From: a virus
Virus record (IMG/VR): IMGVR_UViG_3300035670_013267
Span: 1 to 38,904 of that record
Direction: 5' to 3' (one strand)
DNA length: 38,904 bases
Shown: positions 23,191 to 30,725 of the stretch, piece after piece
How positions within the stretch are numbered: the first letter of the stretch is position 1
Layout: the number at the start of each line of letters is the position of its first letter
The notes under the pieces: model-generated
What the model was told of the DNA's origin: nothing
The model's database searches: none
Seen by the model: only the letters and a program-made list of their open reading frames with translations
Position numbers and translations under genes: made by a program

Positions 23191-23418
23191 ACTTTCTTGG
23201 GGATTTTATTTCTGGAATAATTCCCTCTTTTTCTATGGTAATTGCGAGCAAACAGTTACCAGTAGTTCCTGTCTCCACCAGAGACGCTTTATTGACCTAT
23301 ACGGTCACACGAACTCTAGCACTTTACTTAGGACAAGTGCTAATGCACACCTAAAGGACGACTGGCGGAAAACAGTTGTCTTCTAACACATTAGCCAGTC
23401 AGTGGTCGGCTGGCTTTT
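23191..23418 (+). ncRNA. Predicted structured small RNA upstream of arpU
   Basis: About 228 nt between the arpU start and the next + strand gene, with promoter at one end and terminator at the other and no protein frame. Hairpins visible: TGGTAA/TTACCA, GTCTC/GAGAC, GACC/GGTC, AGCACTT/AAGTGCT, GACGACTG/CAGTTGTC, then the terminator stem. I do not recognise the family. It is divergent from arpU and could regulate it or a host target. The region could also hold the arpU promoter on the other strand. Confidence 0.5.
23393..23418 (+). terminator. Terminator of the RNA upstream of arpU
   Basis: AGCCAGTC / GGCTGGCT region folds into an 8-bp stem (one T-G pair) with a 7-nt loop, then TTTTAA. The T tail is short, so strength is moderate. 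Confidence 0.55.
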
Positions 23419-23503
23419 AACTAAAATTTCATAGTCCGTAGTCATATACTATTTATGTGTATCTTCCTAAGAAAATTAACGAAAATTTTGAGGAGTCGTG
23501 CAA

Positions 23504-23800
23504 TTGAAAAGAAAATTAACATTTATCTTGCGTAAAAGAATATTATCGAGCATTGTGTGGTTAATAATCTATTTTTATATAGTATTCACTCATAAAGATT
23601 ATTCAATCCTTTTAGGACTTATTTTATTGAGTTATTTATATAACTTGGAAATTGATGTAATTAAAAATGGAAAAATTCAAACATGGCCTGACTTTAAAAA
23701 TTCAGTCGATTGGCCTTTCTTTTTTATTGCCACAGGTTCTGCTTTATTCGTTATATTATTAATACTGTTTATTCTATGGATAATGTATGCAATAAACTGA
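23504..23800 (+). CDS. Small membrane protein, cargo gene (A)
   Basis: 98 aa from TTG at 23504, eight bases after AGGAG; a GTG at 23498 is only two bases from it. Basic N-terminus (LKRKLTFILRKR), then about three to four hydrophobic segments (SSIVWLIIYFYIVF; YSILLGLILLSYLY; FFFIATGSALFVILLILFILWIMY). It is on the + strand in the middle of a - strand operon, paired with the next gene, with TATACT at 23445-23450 as possible -10. No family recognised; membrane cargo proteins of prophages often mediate superinfection exclusion. Confidence 0.65.
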   Translation: MKRKLTFILRKRILSSIVWLIIYFYIVFTHKDYSILLGLILLSYLYNLEIDVIKNGKIQTWPDFKNSVDWPFFFIATGSALFVILLILFILWIMYAIN

Positions 23801-23863
23801 TTAAATCTGGTTTTGATTTCCATCTAAAATTAGTTTTAATAAATTATTTGAGGAGCATTCTAC

Positions 23864-24142
23864 ATGAAAAAGTATTTATTCACAATTCTATTGAGCTTGT
23901 TCAGTCTTATCGTTATAACTACTTGGGTTAGTGGTTATGACAATAAGGGATTCCTATTTGCTATTACAGATTTTATAGGTACGAATCTGCTTATCAAAAC
24001 CCCTAAGTTAGATGAATTTTATATGAATCAACCTTATTCTGTAAGAATGTTTACTTCATCTTTAATTCATTTTATTTCATACTTTTCTCTGGGTTTGATT
24101 ATAGACATTATTAGGAATTGGTTTAAATCTCTTAAAACTTGA
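23864..24142 (+). CDS. Small membrane protein, cargo gene (B)
   Basis: 92 aa (MKKYLFTILLSLFSLIVITTWVSGY...). GAGGAG lies nine bases before the ATG. One N-terminal segment that may be a signal or anchor (KKYLFTILLSLFSLIVITTW), an outer loop (YDNKGFLFAITDFIGTNLLIKTPKLDEFYMNQPYS) and a second segment (LIHFISYFSLGLIIDII) ending in a basic tail. Same strand and probably same transcript as the previous gene, 63 bp apart. Converges on the DUF3850 gene with 13 bp between stops. Function unknown. Confidence 0.65.
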   Translation: MKKYLFTILLSLFSLIVITTWVSGYDNKGFLFAITDFIGTNLLIKTPKLDEFYMNQPYSVRMFTSSLIHFISYFSLGLIIDIIRNWFKSLKT

Positions 24143-24155
24143 TTATCCGTCCTCC

Positions 24156-24587
24156 TCACTTAATTCCTAACACTACATAGCCATCTTGTTGGGCATAATC
24201 TGTAATGTACGTTATTTCTGCGACATGAAAATTGCCTGTATACTTGCAATCTTCATATTCGTTTAGTCGAAGAATATCGCCTACCTTATATCCACGATCA
24301 TTTTTTCGGATTTCAAAACATTTATCACCTGAAACGACTGCTTCAAAATATTTAGGTAAAATTTTCAAATGGTGGATTCTGTCATTATCTTCATTTCCAT
24401 ACCAAAATTCGTCACGATCCCGTTCTAAAATAACATCTGATATTTTTTCTATTTTATTGGCTAATTCATTTGATTCTTTTTCGGTGAACCAGCAATCGCG
24501 GAAACCACCACGAAAATCAAAGGCTTTAATTCCATCTTTGATTAAGAAACTGATAATCTGAACTTCTTTATTGGTTAAGTATGTCAT
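24156..24587 (-). CDS. DUF3850 (ASCH/PUA-like) domain protein
   Basis: 143 aa. The C-terminal ~75 residues (IHHLKILPKYFEAVVSGDKCFEIRKNDRGYKVGDILRLNEY... ITYITDYAQQDGYVVLGIK) are a typical DUF3850 domain, an ASCH-superfamily fold thought to bind RNA or modified bases. The N-terminal 65 residues are an added helical part. Start overlaps the DUF1642 stop as TAATG. Role in phages unknown. Confidence 0.85.
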   Translation of the reverse strand: MTYLTNKEVQIISFLIKDGIKAFDFRGGFRDCWFTEKESNELANKIEKISDVILERDRDEFWYGNEDNDRIHHLKILPKYFEAVVSGDKCFEIRKNDRGYKVGDILRLNEYEDCKYTGNFHVAEITYITDYAQQDGYVVLGIK

Positions 24588-25123
24588 TACTCATTCCCCA
24601 CTTTCACAGCAAACGGCCAATAGCGCTCGTCAATTGCTTTGATTTCTTGTTCTGTGAACATTTCTTGAACCAATCCAATTAAATTATCTGACCAGTCAAC
24701 AATATTGTATTTACCATTCTCATGATCCAGAATTAATCGTTTGTGCACATCTCCATCATTTATAAAATCGACATAATACAACTGCTCTTTCTCGACTTCG
24801 TAGCCAAACAACTTCATTCTTATCAATGTTTCAATTGGATAATTCGTAGTATCGACAAGCCAATCTTGAAAATCACTTCTCTCATTTCTATTTGTATTAA
24901 AAGCATTTATTAAAACACCACCAAGTTCCCAATCTAACTCTTCAAAATTATCTTCGAACCAATCAGCTACAAACTGCGGTACAATGACTTTTTTCGGTTC
25001 GTCTAGTAGTATCACGTGCGACAACGAATCATAAACGCCTTGTTCATAACCGTTGTCATAGCTTAAACTTTCTGTGCTACATTCTAAATTCTCTAATATG
25101 TCTATCAATTCTTGTTTATTCAT
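24587..25123 (-). CDS. DUF1642 family phage protein
   Basis: 178 aa from ATG at 25123 (MNKQELIDILENLEC...), with AAGGGGG ten bases upstream; GTG at 25126 is an alternative. The central part VIVPQFVADWFEDN... FQDWLVDTTNYPIETLIRMKLFGYEVEKEQLYYV is the DUF1642 signature, found in the early region of Lactobacillales phages. The function is unknown. It overlaps the short gene upstream. Confidence 0.85.
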   Translation of the reverse strand: MNKQELIDILENLECSTESLSYDNGYEQGVYDSLSHVILLDEPKKVIVPQFVADWFEDNFEELDWELGGVLINAFNTNRNERSDFQDWLVDTTNYPIETLIRMKLFGYEVEKEQLYYVDFINDGDVHKRLILDHENGKYNIVDWSDNLIGLVQEMFTEQEIKAIDERYWPFAVKVGNE

Positions 25124-25283
25124 CACTAATCCCCCTTGAAACTGTTAAAACAGTAGACAGATGTCCGTTATCACGCAAATATTTCAATAAGTCCTCAATA
25201 TCAGATACATCTTCATCTCCTCCGTAATAGATGCTTTCAATTATTACAGCTAAATCTATATAGCTTATTTTTAATCGTTTCAC
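25116..25283 (-). CDS. Small acidic hypothetical protein
   Basis: 55 aa from GTG at 25283, read directly: VKRLKISYIDLAVIIESIYY... ending TVLTVSRGISDE. GAGGAGG is eight bases upstream. Start overlaps the preceding stop (TAGTG) and its end overlaps DUF1642. Acidic middle (GGDEDVSDIEDLLKYL). Not recognised. Confidence 0.65.
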   Translation of the reverse strand: MKRLKISYIDLAVIIESIYYGGDEDVSDIEDLLKYLRDNGHLSTVLTVSRGISDE

Positions 25284-25501
25284 TATGCTTCCTCCTCAAA
25301 CATTAAATCAAAAAGTTCTCGATTTATTTCTAACCATGACCCATTATCGTTAAACAAGTAGACATCTACAGTGTTGTTTTCGACTGGTTCTTCTGTCGAC
25401 CACACGCTGTCTTTTTCAATGTTGAACTCTTTTCCAGTTTCGTCACCCTCAAAGTCATCTAATTCTGGTACTGAAAAACTTTCTATACATCTGTATTTCA
25501 T
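25283..25501 (-). CDS. Small acidic hypothetical protein
   Basis: 72 aa (MKYRCIESFSVPELDDFEGDETGKEFNIEKDSVW...). Strongly acidic with a beta-rich pattern like small early phage proteins that follow KEFxIExGSxW; such proteins recur in Enterococcus and Streptococcus phages without known role. GGAGGTATCAGA precedes the ATG. Confidence 0.7.
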   Translation of the reverse strand: MKYRCIESFSVPELDDFEGDETGKEFNIEKDSVWSTEEPVENNTVDVYLFNDNGSWLEINRELFDLMFEEEA

Positions 25502-25512
25502 TCTGATACCTC

Positions 25513-25653
25513 CTAATATCCATCGGCTAAAATCACATTGGCAGACTCAATTATTTGTTTTAAATACCAAGCAGTCCCGCGATCATTTTCAGTCAAGTTT
25601 TCAAGTTGTTCTTCTGCAATGCTTTTAATCTGTGAAATCTGGTCTTTATTCAT
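25513..25653 (-). CDS. Small hypothetical protein
   Basis: 46 aa, read directly: MNKDQISQIKSIAEEQLENL... ending IESANVILADGY. AGGAGGAAGCGGA precedes the ATG. ATGA overlap with the preceding gene. Helical, acidic, unknown. Confidence 0.65.
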   Translation of the reverse strand: MNKDQISQIKSIAEEQLENLTENDRGTAWYLKQIIESANVILADGY

Positions 25654-25892
25654 TCCGCTTCCTCCTGTTCCAAGGACCACTGACTAAACGCTTGTAAGAC
25701 TTGTGCTTGCTGTTCATCGCTCAATTCATCAACCGTGTTCATTATTTGTAATTCGTATGGGCTTGGATTTGTAATCGCAAGATTCATAATCGCCTCAAAA
25801 GGTCTATATGTTATAAATTCCCTTGTGTCGCATTTTTTCTGCAAATACTTTAGTAAAAATTGCTGTTGTTCATTAAGTCCATTTTCTTCCAT
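25650..25892 (-). CDS. Small hypothetical protein
   Basis: 80 aa (MEENGLNEQQQFLLKYLQKKCDTREFITYRPFEAIMNLAI...). Gln/Glu-rich helical. GGAGG-type site before ATG; stop overlaps the next start. No family recognised. Confidence 0.65.
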   Translation of the reverse strand: MEENGLNEQQQFLLKYLQKKCDTREFITYRPFEAIMNLAITNPSPYELQIMNTVDELSDEQQAQVLQAFSQWSLEQEEAE

Positions 25893-25935
25893 GTAACCCC
25901 TCCGTTTTTTTCATTTTTTAAACTCCGTCCGATCC

Positions 25936-26112
25936 TTAAAAAATCTCTTTTAAATCGCAAGGGTGCATATCCTGCTTAATCTCCGAAAACAAAAGCTTTC
26001 CTTTCACTTCAAAAACGCCGTCAGGATAAACCCGAACCAATTCTACTAGTTGCCCAATTTCAAAATTATGATCAAAACGGCTATTTCCTATAACTCTAAA
26101 TATCCTGTTCAT
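25936..26112 (-). CDS. Small beta-rich hypothetical protein
   Basis: 58 aa, read directly: MNRIFRVIGNSRFDHNFEIG... ending MHPCDLKEIF. GGAGG eight bases before ATG; the ATG directly follows the HNH stop. The pattern GQLVELVRVYPDGVFEVKGK suggests a small SH3-like barrel. Unknown. Confidence 0.65.
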   Translation of the reverse strand: MNRIFRVIGNSRFDHNFEIGQLVELVRVYPDGVFEVKGKLLFSEIKQDMHPCDLKEIF

Positions 26113-26658
26113 TTATTTGACCTCCAATAATTCTGGATTCTCGTGGATTCTAGCTCTGATTGTCGTCCAATCTACTTGGTAAAGATTAGCAATATAATTT
26201 TTAGAAAACCCGAATTTCAATAAATCTTTCAACTCATTTGCTGGAATATTTCTTCTTTTCTTAAATTTCATTCCTTTTCTTTTTTTATTGGCTGCTGATA
26301 TTTTTGCCTTTGTTGATTGAGAAAGAACTTTTCCTTTATTATGCTTGCTGTTATGTCCGCTGTTTATCATCACGCTGAGATTCGATTTTCTTGCATCTAG
26401 TTTATTTTCATTTAAGTGATGTACACTAGCATGAAAGGGTAATCTTATTTTCAGCCAATACTGCATTAACAACCTATGGACATGAATTTTTTCGTCTCCA
26501 ATAGAAACTGCTGGATATTTCCCGTGTAAATAAATGGTCTTATTTCCTAAAGTTGGTGATTTTTGATACCACAGAATTGCATTCGATAACTCTTCTTCAT
26601 CGACTAGGCAGCTACACTTGTTTTTGAATTTAATTTCTTTTTGTATCTTCACTGTCAT
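26113..26658 (-). CDS. Free-standing HNH homing endonuclease
   Basis: 181 aa. HNH core: IHVHRLLMQYWLKIRLPFHASVHHLNENKLDARKSNLSVM (His at both ends, VHHLNENKLDARKSNL). Then a NUMOD3-like DNA-binding motif (GKVLSQSTKAKISAANKKRKGMKF) and a C-terminal helix-turn-helix (SKNYIANLYQVDWTTIRARI). This domain set is that of mobile homing nucleases. The start lies 29 bases inside the end of the YopX gene, so it may have inserted there and changed that gene's tail. Confidence 0.85.
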   Translation of the reverse strand: MTVKIQKEIKFKNKCSCLVDEEELSNAILWYQKSPTLGNKTIYLHGKYPAVSIGDEKIHVHRLLMQYWLKIRLPFHASVHHLNENKLDARKSNLSVMINSGHNSKHNKGKVLSQSTKAKISAANKKRKGMKFKKRRNIPANELKDLLKFGFSKNYIANLYQVDWTTIRARIHENPELLEVK

Positions 26659-27112
26659 TTAAAAGATCACCATCCTCATAAACATTTCCAATAACTTCGA
26701 TAGTTTCAAAACCATTACACATGATCGCTGATAAAACATTACTGTCATAATGATAAGTTGGAGGATACTCGATATCGAACGCTGGGTAACCTTCATTACT
26801 ATAATTTCTGACTGCACTGATATAACTATCTTCTTCGCTTTCTCCATCGGTTACTTTTACTACATCCCCCTCAAAAATTTCAACGCCGTTCTTATCTTTC
26901 AACCCTGTTGATTGCATGATGACATAAGGAAATTCATCCCAATTAAAAGTTGTATCATAGCTTCCTATCTCTATTTCAGACGTGCCAGGACTGCCTTTAA
27001 TCTGAAAATCCGTAATTATGGCCATCATGCTATTCGAGCCATCAAACAAAGGTGTAACATTTTCTAGCATTTCTTTCTCGTAGGTATCCCACGCTCTGAA
27101 TTTTGGAATCAT
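26630..27112 (-). CDS. YopX family protein
   Basis: 160 aa from ATG at 27112 (MIPKFRAWDTYEKEMLENVTPL...), the usual YopX start; a GTG nine bases earlier is possible. Features: PKFRAWD, VIMQSTGLKDKNGVEIFEGDVVK and IEVIGNVYEDGDLL, all of the YopX family common in Gram-positive phages; function unknown. The C-terminal NDSEDTKRN is encoded in sequence shared with the homing endonuclease start. Confidence 0.9.
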   Translation of the reverse strand: MIPKFRAWDTYEKEMLENVTPLFDGSNSMMAIITDFQIKGSPGTSEIEIGSYDTTFNWDEFPYVIMQSTGLKDKNGVEIFEGDVVKVTDGESEEDSYISAVRNYSNEGYPAFDIEYPPTYHYDSNVLSAIMCNGFETIEVIGNVYEDGDLLNDSEDTKRN

Positions 27113-27129
27113 CTTCTTCACTCACTTTC

Positions 27130-27336
27130 TTACAAATTCACTGGCTCTTTTTTATAACCAGCATCAATCAAAATGCTTTCAATCACATAAAGGTCCGTTT
27201 TCTGCTTTAAACTAGCCTTAAATTTCTTGGCAATATTTCTAGCTGTTTCTAAAGAAACAACTTCATATGTTTTAGCCAATGCATCCGCAATAATAGCGGA
27301 TGTTGGCGTGTAATAAATCTCCAGCAAAATGAACAC
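27130..27336 (-). CDS. Small hypothetical protein
   Basis: 68 aa from GTG (MFILLEIYYTPTSAIIADALAKTYEVV...). Helical, no motif recognised. Ribosome-binding site weak (GAAAGTGA), so the true start is uncertain. Confidence 0.5.
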   Translation of the reverse strand: MFILLEIYYTPTSAIIADALAKTYEVVSLETARNIAKKFKASLKQKTDLYVIESILIDAGYKKEPVNL

Positions 27337-27355
27337 TCACTTTCATTTCATAAAT

Positions 27356-27685
27356 CTAATTTAAATGTTCAGCTTTATATTCCCAGAATTTGTTTCTAGG
27401 CATTCCTAACGCTTCTATGATTGTATTCACTGAATAACCAACCCACTGCAAATACAAATATTCTTGAATGGTGAACTTGTCTTTATCAATTGAGCTGATT
27501 GGTTTAGATTTATCCATTGTTTGCTCACCAATATCCTTACCAAGCATTTTAATTTGTCGATAGACCATGCTTTTTGGATGTCTATACCAATCTGGGTTTT
27601 CATTCATTAACTTAAGCATTTCTTTTCGTTTTTGCTTTTTTTCAGCTTGAATACGTGCTATATCTTCAAAAATTACACTGTTCAT
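27356..27685 (-). CDS. Hypothetical protein with C-terminal HTH-like part
   Basis: 109 aa (MNSVIFEDIARIQAEKKQKRKEMLKLMNENPDWYRHPKSM...). The C-terminal VNTIIEALGMPRNKFWEYKAEHLN could be a helix-turn-helix. AGGAGG before ATG. Lies between SSB and YopX in the replication operon; role unknown. Confidence 0.65.
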   Translation of the reverse strand: MNSVIFEDIARIQAEKKQKRKEMLKLMNENPDWYRHPKSMVYRQIKMLGKDIGEQTMDKSKPISSIDKDKFTIQEYLYLQWVGYSVNTIIEALGMPRNKFWEYKAEHLN

Positions 27686-27696
27686 TTTTTAACCTC

Positions 27697-28224
27697 CTAA
27701 AAAGGCAGATCATCATCGCTAATGTCGATTGAATTACCTGCACCTGCAAACGGATCTACATCTCCACCAAACGACATTTGTTGGCTGTTATTTTGCTGAT
27801 TTAAGCCTTTGTTTTGATTCGTGGCATAATTACTCTCGAAATTATTTTGAACGCATGTAACGCTATTCTGCGAACTCTGAACGCTATTTCTATTCTCGTT
27901 GGTGCTTTTTGACTCTAATAATTGGAAGCTTTCGCAAACAACTTCAGTCACATAGACACGTTGGCCTTGTTGGTTGTCATAATTACGAGTTTGAATTCTT
28001 CCAACAACTCCTAATAATGTTCCTTTGCGAGCATAATTAGCCATTGTTTCAGCAGGCTTACGCCAAATTACACAGTTGATAAAATCCGCTTCTCGTTCGC
28101 CGTTTTGGTTTGTAAAATTACGGTTCACAGCAAGAGTAAAGCTTCCAACTGCAGAACCACTTGCGGTGTAGCGTAAATCTATATCTTTCGTCAGCCTTCC
28201 GATTAATACCACATTATTTATCAT
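27697..28224 (-). CDS. ssb: Single-stranded DNA-binding protein
   Basis: 175 aa. OB-fold of bacterial SSB (MINNVVLIGRLTKDIDLRYTASGSAVGSFTLAVNRNFTNQNGEREADFINCVIWRKPAETMANYARKGTLLGVVGRIQTRNY) at residues 1-105, a Gln/Asn-rich linker, and the acidic tip DISDDDLPF that recruits replication and repair proteins. Coats phage ssDNA in replication and works with the DUF1071 annealing protein. Start overlaps the MazG-like gene by 11 bases. Confidence 0.97.
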   Translation of the reverse strand: MINNVVLIGRLTKDIDLRYTASGSAVGSFTLAVNRNFTNQNGEREADFINCVIWRKPAETMANYARKGTLLGVVGRIQTRNYDNQQGQRVYVTEVVCESFQLLESKSTNENRNSVQSSQNSVTCVQNNFESNYATNQNKGLNQQNNSQQMSFGGDVDPFAGAGNSIDISDDDLPF

Positions 28225-28525
28225 TCAAATCACTCTCCTTAACGAACACACCGTTGACATTTTTTCCCTTACGATCTTTAATCTCGTTATACGCTTGGTT
28301 CAGACATTCATATAAATCCATATCATTTTGCATAGCGAGAATAACTAGTGTCACAACAACATCACCGATACCATCCCTTAAATCATTTTTATTATTTCTT
28401 GCTAATGCTGCTGCGACTTCTCCGACTTCTTCAACCACTTTTAGCATTTGTTTCTCAGGCTCTGCGATATCTAGATTTTTTTCTCTTGCCCATTTCTCAA
28501 TTAATTTAACTAATTCATTCATCAT
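28214..28525 (-). CDS. MazG-like nucleotide pyrophosphohydrolase
   Basis: 103 aa. The all-alpha NTP pyrophosphatase motif is visible: KQMLKVVEEVGEVAAALARNNKNDLRDGIGDVVVTLVILAMQN, with EExxE then ExxD-type acidic metal ligands (EEVGE ... DGIGD). Such phage enzymes hydrolyse (d)NTPs or ppGpp-like alarmones. It is coupled to the replication initiator gene (ATGA overlap). Substrate cannot be judged from sequence. Confidence 0.85.
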   Translation of the reverse strand: MMNELVKLIEKWAREKNLDIAEPEKQMLKVVEEVGEVAAALARNNKNDLRDGIGDVVVTLVILAMQNDMDLYECLNQAYNEIKDRKGKNVNGVFVKESDLNDK

Positions 28526-29388
28526 TTACCCTCCAAGTATTCTTTTATTTGTCTATCAAGCTCAGCTTGTTCCTCTGACGAAAGTTTCTCTTCTTCTTGC
28601 TTCTGATTGTTAGCCCACTCAGGTAACTTTTCTTGTCTCATTGGCACCTTAGAATAGGCTGGCAGTTTATTTGTTTGAGATAAATCATATTCATCGTTAT
28701 AACGATCATCACGTATCCAACGAAACAATTCTTGTGGATGGTACCAATCGTTTAATTTAATATACGCAAGATAGTCTTTATATCCTTTTTTAAACGACTC
28801 TAAATCTTCTTCCGTCTTGAACTTCTTTAAAAATTGTTCTCTAGCTTTTTTCTTGTTGGTTTTCTTTGGATAAGTTTTCCAAACTTTTTCGAATAATTCA
28901 GGCATAGTTGAGCTTGGCTCAACACTATTCTTTTTTTTATCCTTAACTAACCTATCCTTACCTAACCTAACCTGTGTATCCATTTGGTATCCCATACGGT
29001 TGTCATCTGGTATACCAAGATGGTTTTCACTCTCTATAACCTCGGTTTTAAAGGTATATGCCTTACTATTTTTCTCAGCTAATTCAGCCTTTTCTTCTTG
29101 ATATAGAGTTGGTTTGTATCGATCATTTCGAATATAGTTATGAATTTTCCAATGCTTGATAACAATAACTCCGCTATCAAAAACTAAAATGAATCTTTTG
29201 GCCATTAATAGCTTTAGATCATCATCTCCACATCCAACCATTCGTTGGATTTTCTTAGGATTATTAATAAATCCATCATCATCCGCTCGCATTGACAAAT
29301 GAAAGTAAAGAGATTGAGTTGACAGCGGCATGTCTAAAAATGCATCGCTATCAATGATGGTCTTTGCAAACATTCTTCTTTCAGCCAC
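28522..29388 (-). CDS. Replication initiator / replisome organiser
   Basis: 288 aa. The N-terminal ~115 residues (MAERRMFAKTIIDSDAFLDMPLSTQSLYFHLSMRADDDGFINNPKKIQRMVG... HWKIHNYIRNDRYKP) are the winged-helix start of Firmicute phage replisome organisers; the C-terminal half includes a DnaD-like/loader-contact region (FEKVWKTYPKKTNKKKAREQFLKKF... WYHPQELFRWIRDDRY). It opens the phage origin and recruits the host helicase. No separate helicase loader gene follows. The middle contains 15-bp iterons, probably the origin. Confidence 0.85.
   Translation of the reverse strand: MAERRMFAKTIIDSDAFLDMPLSTQSLYFHLSMRADDDGFINNPKKIQRMVGCGDDDLKLLMAKRFILVFDSGVIVIKHWKIHNYIRNDRYKPTLYQEEKAELAEKNSKAYTFKTEVIESENHLGIPDDNRMGYQMDTQVRLGKDRLVKDKKKNSVEPSSTMPELFEKVWKTYPKKTNKKKAREQFLKKFKTEEDLESFKKGYKDYLAYIKLNDWYHPQELFRWIRDDRYNDEYDLSQTNKLPAYSKVPMRQEKLPEWANNQKQEEEKLSSEEQAELDRQIKEYLEGK
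28939..28973 (-). repeat. Tandem 15-bp iterons, candidate replication origin
   Basis: On the - strand AGGTTAGGTAAGGAT (28968-28954) and AGGTTAGTTAAGGAT (28953-28939) are adjacent and differ at one base, preceded by AGGTT. Flanked by an AT-rich run. Located inside the initiator gene, the usual place for phage origins of this type. They encode RLGKD RLVKD. Confidence 0.55.
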
Positions 29389-29392
29389 CGTT

Positions 29393-30034
29393 CTATCCTC
29401 CTATGTTTAACTTCTTACGTTCTTCGATGTTTAATTTCACTGGTTTAATTTGATACTTATTCAAGAAGTTCTTAGTGCCTATTTGGTGCTCCTCTTGATG
29501 GTGCTGACGACATCCTGCATAAAATGTGAATGTTTCATGATTAATCTTTTTACGATTACGCCCCATACCAACAACCTCAATGTGACAAACGTCAGCATGT
29601 TTACCACAAATACAGCACTTACGATATTTCAGACAGTAGTAAAACCATTTGTTATTTTCAAGCAAATATTGGTATCTTTTTTCCAGTGGTATATCGTTTT
29701 TCAAAATGAACTCAATCAAGAAACCAATCCACTCCGTCGCTTCATTCTTGGTAGCTCGACTATGTTCAAAATAAACACCACTCTTAGCCTCGTAGTAGTA
29801 TTTCAAGACACTTTCAATCCATTTAGGTTCGTCATAGCTCCAACGTGCCACATCGGCTATTAGAACGTGAGAAAGTGCATTCTGTTTTTGAGACATCTGT
29901 CGATTATCTAAGAATTCAACTTTCGCTAAATTATCATCTTTATTAGCCAGAAGTTCGAGAAAATTTGAATTTATTTCATCCTCAAATTCGATGGCCAATT
30001 TATTCCCTTTATGATTTATGATTTTTCCAATCAT
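29393..30034 (-). CDS. Putative HNHc nuclease (recombination module)
   Basis: 213 aa. The C-terminal third has CCICGKHADVCHIEVVG... ETFTFYAGCRQHHQEEHQIG, the Cys/His pattern of the HNHc_6-type putative nucleases seen between annealing protein and initiator genes in Lactobacillales phages. The N-terminal part (SNFLELLANKDDNLAKVEFLDNRQMSQKQNALSHVLIADVARW) is helical and conserved in the same family. Probably acts with the DUF1071 protein in phage recombination. Confidence 0.8.
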   Translation of the reverse strand: MIGKIINHKGNKLAIEFEDEINSNFLELLANKDDNLAKVEFLDNRQMSQKQNALSHVLIADVARWSYDEPKWIESVLKYYYEAKSGVYFEHSRATKNEATEWIGFLIEFILKNDIPLEKRYQYLLENNKWFYYCLKYRKCCICGKHADVCHIEVVGMGRNRKKINHETFTFYAGCRQHHQEEHQIGTKNFLNKYQIKPVKLNIEERKKLNIGG

Positions 30035-30038
30035 TCAA

Positions 30039-30725
30039 TCACTTCTTTTCTTTTTTTGCCTTTTCTGCTTGGTTCGTAGCTTGAGCGATTAGACGGCCAA
30101 TCATTCCATAATGTTGTTTGTTCATTTGTTCTAATTTTGTTATTTTATCTAATTGTGGATAGCTCTCTTCAATCCATAAATTTAAACGCTTAATCATTTC
30201 TTCTGTTGCATCAAAACCAACGATTTCGCTCAATGCTGATAATGCTGCTTCTGTTTTTTCCAGGTCTTTCACTTCAATTGTTGGAGGCTCTGGTAAATCT
30301 TCACCTCTATAGATATATAATCCTAACCCATGTTTTGCTAACGCCTTAACAAATGCACGTTTCAATGCTTTATTTACCTGCGTCATTGTCGGCGATGTTA
30401 CATCGTTATTTTTAAAATCTAAAATAGGGTATATTTCTGTCTCTTCGACTTCTTTAAAAAGAACAGATACTTCTACATATGAACCACCATTTGTTGTCTG
30501 GTATGGTAATTCTTTTGATACTAAAAACTCTTTTCGATCTCCCTTAACTACCATCCAATGTTCAAACTCACGAATAGAAATAATGGCCTTTGGATCGTGC
30601 TTCTTCATAAGTTCGTGAGCATCGGACCACGGTAGATAATTGAACTTTCCTTTTTGTTGTATACGTTTTGATACATCTATTTCAGTCATTTTTTGAAAAT
30701 CTGTAATAATCTTTTTCTCAGTCAT
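30039..30725 (-). CDS. DUF1071 single-strand annealing protein (Rad52-like)
   Basis: 228 aa. Residues 1-150 include FNYLPWSDAHELMKKHDPKAIISI... YQTTNGGSYVEVSVLF... NNDVTSPTMTQVNKALKRAFVKALAKHGLGLYIYRGEDL, the DUF1071 signature. The family is classed with phage annealing recombinases, which pair complementary ssDNA. It is followed by the HNHc nuclease gene and, further on, SSB. Start overlaps the upstream gene by 8 bases. Confidence 0.88.
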   Translation of the reverse strand: MTEKKIITDFQKMTEIDVSKRIQQKGKFNYLPWSDAHELMKKHDPKAIISIREFEHWMVVKGDRKEFLVSKELPYQTTNGGSYVEVSVLFKEVEETEIYPILDFKNNDVTSPTMTQVNKALKRAFVKALAKHGLGLYIYRGEDLPEPPTIEVKDLEKTEAALSALSEIVGFDATEEMIKRLNLWIEESYPQLDKITKLEQMNKQHYGMIGRLIAQATNQAEKAKKEKK

